Shown piece by piece: positions 55,843 through 64,000 of a DNA stretch of 64,000 bases. Origin of the DNA: Sporobolomyces roseus. Taxonomy: Eukaryota; Basidiomycota; Microbotryomycetes; Sporidiobolales; Sporidiobolaceae. Both the position numbers and the translations under genes were made by a program. The DNA lies in NCBI GenBank assembly GCA_016617785.1, contig JADILM010000002.1, positions 124,001 to 188,000 of the forward strand. The letters are read 5' to 3'. The notes beneath the pieces were generated by a model, which made no database searches, was not told where the DNA came from, and saw only the letters and a program-made list of their open reading frames with translations. Numbering within the stretch: the stretch's first letter is position 1; each line of letters begins with the position of its first letter.

Positions 55843-57181
55843 ATGCCTCTCAATCTCAAAGGCCGGACCCTTCTTATTTCGTTCTTCTCTTTCTCCGTCC
55901 TCTCCCTCCTCCTCTGGCGAATACGACCCACGTCCTTCTCCTCCTCCAACGAGCCGTCATTCTCAGTCGTTACCGCCTCCGAAGAAGTCCTTCTCGGGTG
56001 GGAAACCCCCTTAGTATTAGAAGAGATCGAACTCTCCCTCTCTTCCTCCTCGAATCGTTCCTCCTCCTCGTCTCCCCTTTGTCGACCCATCCGACCACGT
56101 CCAGATCGAGGTCACGTAACCGCCTATTTGATCATGGTTCACTCAGAGGAAACGTTGGAAGGTGCTCGATTACTCGTCGAACAGATTTATGATCCGAACG
56201 ATTACTTTTTGGTTCATGCTGATGCGAAATTTGGGGGGAAGAAGTATTTGGAAACGAAAAAGGGCATGACAGTTTGTGGGAACGTCGAATTTGTACCGGA
56301 TGGAGAGAGGGTTAGTGTAGGTTGGGGTGATATCGTGAGTTTTTTGAACAATTTTTTCAACTGAATCGAATTTCAGAAAAGTGTCTACAGCTGATCCTTC
56401 CTTGGAACGTGAAACTAGACTATGGTGGATGCCGAGATCGCAATGTTGAAGAGAGCTATTCGAGCACCTATCGCTTGGTCCAACGTGATCTTTCTCGATG
56501 GAGCTTCTTGGCCAGTCCTAGACGCCGTCGCTCGACAAACCTGGTTCGACGTATTCGAGGAGGAGTTACGAACCGATGGGGAAGGTCCAGTTCCAGCTCC
56601 AATCTGTCGTTGGCAAGAGGACGCAATCGAGAACGCTTCTGAATGTTGGAGGACTCAAGCTAGGTGTTTGAACCAAGACTGTAGTCGGATGAAGGGGACA
56701 CCTAGGGAGGAAGCAGTGAGAAAGGGAGATCAGTGGACGATCTTGACGAGGAGTATGGTCAAGTACTCGGTGTTTGGAAAGGAAGCTCAAGAATGGTATG
56801 ATTTCTTTCGGGATACGGCCGTTCCAGACGAACACTTCTTCGCGACGATCAAGTATGCACAACCTGGAGCTCCGAAGGGATGGTTGAGGATTCCAATGTA
56901 CGTCGATTGGGTTCAACCTTGCAAGTCTCATCCCGTGAGTCCCGATATCTCGACGCTTTTCCTGTCATTCGGACCGCTCAGTCGTTTTTTTCCCCGCTTT
57001 TCCTCCTCAGGTCGAATGGAGTCACGGCCACCCTTGTAATCTCGGTATGAAGGATTACGAGGATATCAAAGCCTCGATCGCCATGTTTGCTCGAAAGATC
57101 CTCTTGAATGAAACTGAACTTCGAACTACCATGCTGCGTGGTGAGATCAAAGCAGTCCTGTTACCCCCCATACCTCTCTAA
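55843..57181 (+). CDS. GT14-type glycosyltransferase (core-2/I-branching family)
   Basis: Predicted type II Golgi membrane enzyme of the GT14 beta-1,6-GlcNAc/xylosyltransferase family, 392 residues. ATG 55843-55845 gives MPLNLKGRTLLISFFSFSVL, with the TM anchor at about residues 8-25 and a Ser-rich stem. Catalytic region: VTAYLIMVHSEETLEGARLL, DPNDYFLVHADAK, RVSVGWGDITMVDAEIAML, WSNVIFLDGASWPVLD, RSMVKYSVFGKEAQEWYDFF and DTAVPDEHFFATIKYA. The last exon is VEWSHGHPCNLGMKDYEDIK, in the family's disulfide-bonded end. Exons 55843-56334, 56419-56934 and 57011-57181 all join in phase 0. The acceptor substrate cannot be inferred. The start upstream of 55843 is open but lacks ATG. Confidence 0.85.
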
Positions 57182-57492
57182 GCATACGTCCTTGCCCTTC
57201 GTCCCCATCCTTGTTGTGTAGCAGCCTTGCATGTTGAAGTTCAGAATTCGATTTTTATGAAAAGTAAGGAGAGAACTCTCGAATTGGGCGAGAACTGTGA
57301 GCGGCGATAGGATGGTAATGACATGGTGTATAGGTATTACAAGTCACTCTGCACTAGAGTATTACTTTTGAAACGGTGGGAAAGGAATGCGAGAGGGAGA
57401 AGAGGAGGGACTGGGTAAAGTTGCGCGAAAAGGGGAACGAGTCGGGAGGATGGAAGAGTGATCGAGAATGGTGGGAGGTAGAGGCGTAGGAT
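57182..57492. other. Convergent 3' intergenic region
   Basis: About 310 bp between converging GT14 and RPB12 genes. No exon supported; A/G-rich with a TATGAAAAGTAAGG stretch near 57256. Presumably both poly(A) regions. Confidence 0.5.
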
Positions 57493-57921
57493 CTATCGGG
57501 CTTCGAATTGAACCTGCGAAAAGGAAACGAAGGATCAGCCTGAGTTAAGAGAGGAAAGCGTATTCATCGAGCTAGCAACATACCACTGATACCACACGAA
57601 GGAGAAACAGTTCAAAGATCATGTCAGCTATCGCAGGATTCTCTAGATACGCGAGAGAGAGTTATTGACTTACTTCGCTTGATTCTCTTTTTATACATGA
57701 CTCGGCATCCACACTCCCTGCATCGAATAGGTTCCCTAGCTTTGATCTCATTATTCGCCGCACAATCTGATTGAGAACATGAGAACTGAGAGGGTGAGTG
57801 TCTGTAAAGATCAAGGAGATGAAAACGCAAAGAGAGAGAACAAGAGCGTACCTGCACAAGTGTACTCGATCGCCTGTAAAGGCGCACCAGGTCCTCCAAA
57901 TTTCTGACCTTGACCGTTCAT
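57493..57921 (-). CDS. RPB12: DNA-directed RNA polymerases I, II and III subunit RPABC4 (Rpb12)
   Basis: Small zinc-binding subunit shared by all three nuclear RNA polymerases. ATG 57919-57921 gives [20 protein letters not shown] then TCA; across intron 1 comes [20 protein letters not shown] with [11 protein letters not shown]. Zinc ligands CX2C (C22, C25) and CX2C (C39, C42) are present. The conserved C-terminus MVQFEAR is obtained only if the A left after CGA (57674) joins a 2-nt exon TG (57584-57585) and then GTTCAATTCGAAGCCCGATAG (57513-57493). The flanking introns are 57586-57673 (88 nt) and 57514-57583 (70 nt), both GT-AG. Total 61 residues, within the normal range. Without the microexon the frame is lost before the conserved end. 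Confidence 0.9.
57584..57585 (-). other. Predicted 2-nt microexon in RPB12
   Basis: Minus-strand context is GGTATCAG|TG|GTATGT: a canonical acceptor directly followed by TG and a canonical donor. It completes the ATG (Met) codon of the invariant MVQFEAR tail. Inferred from protein conservation; no transcript evidence is available here. Confidence 0.75.
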
Positions 57922-58068
57922 ACTGAAGATGAGCAAGTAGGTGGGCAGAAGTGAGACTGACCGAATTTCGTTTTCTCTCAACTTTACGAATTTCCAAAGG
58001 TTTGCTTCTGATCCTTCACTCTGCTCTTCTTGCTTCGTCTCGCTATATCTATAGAGTACTAGATAACA
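57922..58068. promoter_or_regulatory. Compact divergent promoter (RPB12 / cystinosin)
   Basis: Only 147 bp between divergent start codons. A TATATCTATAGAG stretch (about 58045-58057) lies close to the cystinosin ATG and could be a TATA-like element, though it is unusually near the start codon. Confidence 0.5.
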
Positions 58069-59308
58069 ATGGTCGATGGATGGGTGACGCTCTCACGGTA
58101 AGTTCCCATCCTCTCCCCTCCTTCCTGCCTCTCCGAACTCGGTCGAACGTTTCCCACGAGGCTGACCGGCACTGTCGACAGAGTCCTCGGGTGGATCTAC
58201 ACGATCGCATGGTCCGGCTCGTTCTATCCACAAGTGATACTCAACTATCGTCGCAAGTCAATTGTCGGATACTCCCTGGATTTCGCAGCTACGAATCCAA
58301 TCGGACATATCGCACTCCTCGTCGTCAATGTATCCTTCATGTACTCGTCGACGGTGAGGAGGGAGTATCAAGAAAGACACGACGGTCATTTCCCTCAAGT
58401 TCAATTAAACGACGTGATCTTCTCTGCTCATGCTTCCCTCCTCGCAACTCTTACATTCTTACAATGCTTCCTCTACAAGGTGTGCTACCACTCTACCCTT
58501 TCCTGTCTCACCAAAGAGATCTCACCCGTTCGAGTTTTCTCTGTAGCGAGACGCTTTCCTAGGAGTTTCAATGTTTAATCGAATCTTCCTCCTCCTCGTC
58601 CTCCTCACCTCTACGCTCCTCGCCATCCTAGCCTCGAATCCAGAATTTCACAAACTACAATACTTGGACGTAATCACCTTCTTGTCGTGGATCAAACTTT
58701 ACATCTCGTTTTCGAAATATGTGCCGCAAGTCAAGTTGAACTATCAGAGGAAATCTACGGTTGGTTGGTCGATTGAGAACATACTATTAGGTGAGTCTAC
58801 GAGCGTTTGCTTGGGGAATAAGAAAGAGCTGACGAGAGGAAAACGAATTTGAACTAGATCTCACTGGAGGAACTCTCTCTCTGTTCGTCCTGCTTATCTC
58901 CCCACGCATCGAACCCGGTATACTGACGAGAATGGACGACCTGTAGAGCACAGCTAGTCCTCGATTCTTGGAGATCCCACGATTGGCGAGGTATCACCGG
59001 AAACCCAGGCAAACTGTACGATCTCTTCATTCTTTCTCCTCCTCTTCTCTTCTCCTCCTTCTTTTGTCGTGGCCAACTTCACTCGTCGTCAAGGATGTCA
59101 CTGATCTAACGCTCTCTTCACTCATAGGGGTCTCTCGGTTCTCACCCTCGGGTTCGATTTCATTTTCATTCTCCAACACTACGTTTTCTACCGACACTCC
59201 ACATCGACTCTACTCCGTCCTAATTCCTCGACCGACGAGGCTGTCGAAGAAGGCAGAACGACGTCTGGAGGGGAGAGGGAACCTTTACTTGATTCCTCTA
59301 ATCGATGA
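58069..59308 (+). CDS. Cystinosin-like vacuolar/lysosomal cystine transporter (PQ-loop)
   Basis: Proton-coupled cystine exporter of vacuole or lysosome. Exon 1 (58069-58097) is MVDGWVTLS. Exon 2 gives RVLGWIYTIAWSGSFYPQVI with LNYRRKSIVGYSLDF, the first PQ loop, and CFLYK. Then come YLDVITFLSWIKLYISFSKY and VPQVKLNYQRKSTVGWSIEN, the second PQ loop. LLDLTGGTLSL joins over a 64-nt intron to AQLVLDSWRSHDWRGITGNP, then GLSVLTLGFDFIFILQHYVF. Seven TM helices by eye, about 300 residues. It ends EREPLLDSSNR, which contains an acidic di-leucine signal (ExxxLL) of the kind that directs sorting to vacuole or lysosome. The intron in the GGTLSL region was chosen because it alone restores the family sequence; direct read-through stops early. 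Confidence 0.9.
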
Positions 59309-59883
59309 AAACGGTAACCGAGGCGGGTCAAAGAGTAGGATGAAAAGTGTCGTGTTGTATTTTGCGAGAGGCTTGCACTGTAGCACTGTATCGTATTTCG
59401 TCTCGGATGTACGCTGCGAATAGTAACTTTGGAAGCGTACAGCCTCTCTGGGGAACATTGCGAATTGGATTTCCCGTTGCGAAAGTCGCTTGAGACATTG
59501 AACAGTTTTCGAGGTTGTCGAACGAATCTGACCTTGATTGCTCTTCTCTCCTACTATACTGTTACTGGTCACAAGAAGAAAAGGTAAGGATTTAGACCGT
59601 GTTTACGCGAAGGTGTTGGTTGAAATTATTTAGGGTTTCCTTTTCGCTCATCCTTCATTTCTCTCTCTCTCCCTCCTTACAGTTCAACTTCAAGTTCCGC
59701 CTTCTTACTCGTAAGTCCCTCAACTGAAGGCGCCCTCTCTACCCCAGACGTGTCCGCGCACAGCTCTCGAAGGAACTCGCCCTTTGCAAAAAGTGAGAGG
59801 AAACGTTTATTGATTCTCTCTCTCTTCTTCCTCTCTTTCACAGCCCTCAACTCTTCTCCTTCCTCTACATTCATTCTTTCAAT
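59309..59883. promoter_or_regulatory. Intergenic region upstream of GDP-mannose pyrophosphorylase
   Basis: About 575 bp. The pyrimidine-rich part (59640-59880), with many CTCTC runs ending just before the ATG, is typical of strongly expressed fungal genes. No exon seen. Confidence 0.5.
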
Positions 59884-61844
59884 ATGCCCGGAGATCTCAA
59901 AGCACTTATCCTCGTCGGTGGTAAGTCTACTCTCTCTCCCAAAGTCAAGTCCCAAGAAGAGGGACCCTCGATCCAATCGTGCCTCATCGTCCCTCTCTCA
60001 CAACCTCGACTGGTATAACGAGAGTGCAAAAAGATACTCCTATACTAGATGCTCACGATCCGTGTTGTTTTGTACAGGTTTCGGTACTCGTCTTCGTCCT
60101 TTAACTCTCACTCTTCCTAAACCTCTCGTTCCTTTCGCAAACAAGGCAATCTTGCTCCATCTCGTAGAGAACCTCGTCAAGGTACGCTACTGCACTTCAC
60201 TAGTCTATCTCTTGTTAAGACTGGAGAGAAGGCGGGAAGGTTTGAGGAGGCTTCCGAGACGTGTTCAGACAACGCGATCCAGATCCCCTCTCTCTCCTCC
60301 CCTGCTCTCGCTTTTTCGGATCGAACCAACTAATTCAAGACTCTCTTTATAGGCTGGAGTCAAGCACATCGTTCTCGCGGTCAACTAGTAAGTTCTCTCT
60401 CTCAACAGAAATTATTCGTTCAACTTGAAGACTGATCCCCTCTCTCTGTTCTACTTACTCACAGCCGACCCGAGGTAATGATCTCTGTCCTTCAACAATA
60501 CGAGGAGAAGTACAACGTGAGTTTGACCAGTTTTCTTTTGTGGAACTCCACCTTTCTTGGCCCGGTTTTGGAAACAAAATAGAGGAGTCCCGAAGTACTG
60601 ACTTTGCAATCCTTTCGAAATAGATCACAATCACTTTCTCAGTAGAGACTGAACCTCTCGGAACTGGTGCGTTCAAATTCACAATTTCAGCCGGGAAAGT
60701 CGAAAGCTGAATTCGAATTGGTACACAGCTGGTCCTCTCGCTCTCGCCCGTGAAGTTCTCGGAAAGGACGACGCACCTTTCTTCGTACTCAACTCGGATG
60801 TTACTTGCTCGTACCCCTTCGAGGAGATGCGTGATTTCCATGTCGCTCACGGTGGAGAGGGAACTCTTCTCGTAAGTTTCTCTCTCTTGTTCACTACCTC
60901 CTCTCTCTTTTCATCGCTCGTTCTCATAATCCGTACTTTTGCAACTCTCGATAGGTCACCAAAGTCGACGAACCTTCAAAATACGGTGTCGTTCTCACCC
61001 ACCCCAACTCTTCCGCCATTGATCGATTCGTCGAGAAACCCAAGGAGTACGTCGGAAACCGTATCAACGCTGGTATCTACATTTTCAACCCTTCGATCCT
61101 CGACCGAATCGAAGTCAAGCCCACTTCGATCGAGAGTGACATCTTCCCTTTGATGGCGAATGATAAACAACTTCACGCTATGGATCTCGATGGTTTCTGG
61201 ATGGATATCGGTCAACCCAAAGGTACGCTATACACTTCCTCAGCATCCTCCAAGCCATCGCTGATAGGGGACAGTATGTGTGCAGATTACCTTACTGGAA
61301 CTTGCCTCTACCTCTCCCACTTGACCTCGAAGAAATCTTCGGAACTCACCGACCCTTCGCAAAACTCTGCCGTCGTTACCGGAAACGTCATGATTCACCC
61401 TACCGCAACTGTCGACCCTACCGCTTCGATCGGTCCCAACGTTGTTATCGGTCCCAACTGCGTCGTCGGAAAGGGTGCGAGGCTTCAACGATGTGTTCTC
61501 CTTGAGAACTCGAGGGTCAAGGATCACGCTTTCCTTCAATCTGCTATTATCGGATGGAACTCGACTGTTGGAAAATGGGTACGTCGTCGAATTTCATGGA
61601 CGAGGGAGCTTCGTGTTTCTCGCTGACTCCCAAAATGTCGTCGTACAGTGCCGAGTTGAGGGTATCACGGTTCTCGGTGACGATGTCAACGTCAAGGATG
61701 AAGTTTACGTCAACGGTGCTTCCGTCCTTCCTCACAAGAGTCTGTCTTCGAGCATTCTCGAACCCGCGATCGTCATGGTACGCTCTCTTTCTCTCTTGCT
61801 CCCTCTCGTAGTCCTTCACACTGACTCGCATGTGCAAACAGTAA
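59884..61844 (+). CDS. MPG1: Mannose-1-phosphate guanylyltransferase (GDP-mannose pyrophosphorylase)
   Basis: Makes GDP-mannose from GTP and mannose-1-phosphate in the cytosol, the precursor for cell-wall mannan and all mannosylation. ATG 59884-59886: [32 protein letters not shown], the nucleotidyl-transferase signature. Next come [69 protein letters not shown] and [13 protein letters not shown]. Then left-handed beta-helix hexapeptides ([20 protein letters not shown], then [20 protein letters not shown]) and [20 protein letters not shown] with the end LEPAIVM. About eight introns, around 363 residues. The last intron (61778-61841) separates the final ATG codon from the TAA stop. All catalytic blocks are present. 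Confidence 0.95.
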
Positions 61845-62277
61845 ACACCCCTCACTCCGCTCTTCAGCACCTTTTCGTCTTTCACTCGACTTCCTCAACA
61901 TTTAGAATCCCCTCTTCTCTCTCCTCTGGTCTCTTCGCATGGACAATATCTACACCTTTAACCTGTGCTTTCTGGTTATAGCTTTTCACTTCTTTCCTTC
62001 TTTCACTGTGTCTTTCTTTTTGTGCTTTTCTCTTCTTTACTTTCCTTGTGGTACAAACCTACATTTGGTCGCATCCAGCAAACCCCCCTCTAGCAATTCT
62101 CGGCTTTACCAAATGAATCCAAATCCTCGTTTTGCTACGGCATTTGCATCAAACCACTTTGTCTTCCCTTCGTTGCCAGAGAGAAGAGAGGAGAATTCGA
62201 CTTGGGCATGAAAAATTGGGAAAAACGGAAACTTCTCTCCTCTTCCGACGACCTCGACTTTTCTATTTCAGCTCAGG
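61845..62277. other. 3' UTR / promoter spacer
   Basis: About 430 bp between two genes on the same strand. T-rich (61960-62060) then mixed sequence; no exon supported. It should contain the MPG1 poly(A) site and the promoter of the next gene. Confidence 0.5.
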
Positions 62278-64000
62278 ATGTCTACAGATAGTTATTCACA
62301 CACGTTCACCTGGTACGCTACTCTCACTAGTGTTCTGCGTTCATTCTTTAGGCTGACTGCGAGGGAGAGTATTTGTTGGTGATGTAAACAGGAAGGGACA
62401 TGGCAACACTATCATCGTAAGCGTACTCTAGCTCTCTGAATCACAAGGAACTCGATGAACTGACCGACTACTCTCTACACAGGCTACTGGATCTTTCGAC
62501 GACGTGAGTCTAGCAATCTCGAGTTGAATTAAGTCGAAGATATTCACAGAAGGGTACAACTCCCTTCTCTCTTGATCCGTACTGACTCCTTGCATCTATA
62601 TCGTCTCTCTATCGATAGTGGAAAGTGTCAGTACCCTTTTCACTCGTCTCCGGAGCTGAATAGAGTGAGACTGAAACTCTTCGATAAACAATTCATTCAT
62701 ATAGTTCTCTCCCACCACTCAACAAACAAGCAGACGGTACTTTCTCGGGACAGATTAATGTACCATTCGGACAAAAGATCGTTTACAAGGTACATTCTCT
62801 CGCTGTCTTGAAGGATCGAAGGAAAGCGAAAGAGGGTAGAATCGCTAATCGATCTCGCTCTTGACGGCTTTTTGCGGAATGTACAGTATGTCGTAGATGG
62901 ACAATGGATGCACAATATGGATGAACAATCAGAGACTGATGCTTCAGGAAACGTCAACAATGTTTTCAATGGTTCGTCTTCACTTTCTCCTCAAACTGTT
63001 CTTCTGATTCTCTCTTCCTTTTACTGACGAGATCGGTTTTCAATAGTTCCTGAGAAATCTGATGTCCCAGCTCCTGCAACCACCGATTCTGTCCTCCCCG
63101 TTCCCGAATCCGTCTCGACCGTTTCAGGCGACGTTTCTTCGACTGAACCCGCTACTACTCAAGCTTCCCTTCCCGCTTCCTCCTCCTCGACCAACGCTCA
63201 GACTCTTCAACAACAAGCAACTGAAGTCGCTGGTCAGGCTCAACAGAAGGCGACGGAAACTGCTCAATTGGCAAAGGAGAAAGTCGATGAAATTGCACCT
63301 CAAGTCAAGGACACTCTCGCTCAAGCTGCACAAACTACCAAAGAGAATGCTGGACCTGCTGGTAAGCTCCCAAAATTCTCGAGGAATCATATCATCCGGG
63401 ACTTTTAGACTGATTGGTTCTGTACTCCTCGTTCAGCCGCCGCTGTAGGAGCTGCCGTAGCTACCACTGCTGCCGCTGCCGCAGCTGGATTATCCTCCCT
63501 TCTTGGTGGACCTACCGAGGAGAGCGAGAAGCAAATCACTGAAGATTCTCGTCTTTCCGCTTCGACTCCTCCTTTCGTTCCCGGAGGAAGAGAGAAACCT
63601 CAAGATCCTTCACCTACTCCTTCTCCTTCCACCCGAACCCCCGCAACGAAAGAATCGATCCCCACTATTCCTTCGAACAGTTTCATCGATTCGAAAGTTC
63701 CCGATGAAGACAAGGCCCATTCCACCTCTGTCGTTCCCAAGGAGACTTCGAGTTCAACCGCTGCCGCCCCTGTCTACGATGAATCGACTGCTGTGGTCGC
63801 AAAGGATGAAGGACCTAAATCTGTTGAAACTCCCCTCGGAAACACCGCTCAACAATCAACCGAATCCTCCTCATCCTCCTCCTCCTCTCCTTCGAACCAC
63901 AACCTTGACACGGACACGACTACGTCGGGTGAGCAGAAGCAAGGAGAGCCCCTCGAGGAACCACCTCACGTCGAAGGATTCGTCGCCCCCGAAGAGAACC
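62278..64000 (+). CDS. CBM48 (AMPK-like glycogen-binding) protein, Mdg1/Crp1-like, 3' truncated
   Basis: ATG 62278-62280: MSTDSYSHTFTW joins over an intron (acceptor TAAACAG near 62391) to KGHGNTII and then ATGSFDDW, the start of a CBM48/AMPK1 carbohydrate-binding fold. Later exons give GTFSGQINVPFGQKIVYK and YVVDGQWMHNMDEQSETDAS with GNVNNVF, the conserved end of that domain, as in yeast Mdg1/Crp1. The tail is disordered: Pro/Ser/Thr-rich, then an amphipathic Ala/Gln/Lys stretch (QQATEVAGQAQQKATETAQL, AKEKVDEIAPQVKDTLAQAA) and an Ala-rich hydrophobic run (VGAAVATTAAAAAAGLSSLL). It leaves the window at 64000. The exon between about 62617 and 62733 is unresolved: the direct frame stops at TAG. 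Confidence 0.8.

Overview
The window is nuclear DNA of a filamentous or dimorphic fungus, most likely a basidiomycete, possibly Pucciniomycotina (inference). Genes are densely packed on both strands and broken by many short GT-AG introns, mostly 50-100 nt. Three tandem DUF6533-type membrane proteins, a family best known from Basidiomycota, support this. I saw no bacterial operons, CRISPR arrays, tRNA or rRNA. Exon structures were read by hand from splice sites, reading phase and conserved protein motifs, so internal boundaries are approximate unless stated.

Layout: 1-5.9 kb holds an amino acid permease (cut by the left edge), a C2H2 zinc-finger protein resembling the INO80 subunit Iec1, and F-actin capping protein beta. 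6-10 kb is a poorly recognisable minus-strand region with zinc-finger-like exons and a multi-exon hypothetical gene. 10.2-12.5 kb has a DPM2-like subunit of dolichol-phosphate-mannose synthase divergent from an RS-rich splicing-type protein. 12.8-21.6 kb has a large single-TM, Q/S/P-rich protein and a gamma-tubulin complex protein (GCP2/Spc97 type). 22.6-32.8 kb has a DUF2841 protein and a diaphanous-type formin. 33.3-38.9 kb is the DUF6533 array. 39.3-42.1 kb has a small membrane protein and an RGG-box, caprin-like protein.

42.25-49.90 kb is a complete tyrosine-recombinase retrotransposon of Ngaro type. It has a zinc-finger gag ORF, a reverse transcriptase-RNase H gene, a tyrosine recombinase and the diagnostic split direct repeats A1-ORFs-B1-A2-B2. 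The two A copies read as identical and all ORFs are open, so it looks young. It lies in what would be a gap of about 258 bp between the RhoGEF stop codon and the caprin-like start codon. The apparent frameshift in its RT gene is best explained by an 88-nt spliceosomal intron.

50.0-64.0 kb has a Rho guanine-nucleotide exchange factor, a GT14 glycosyltransferase, the RNA polymerase subunit RPB12 (which seems to need a 2-nt microexon), a cystinosin-like transporter, GDP-mannose pyrophosphorylase and a CBM48 (Mdg1/Crp1-like) protein cut by the right edge.

Functional links: formin, capping protein and RhoGEF all act on actin and cell polarity. GDP-mannose pyrophosphorylase and DPM2 act at successive stages of mannose supply for glycosylation. 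These genes are scattered and do not form a cluster.
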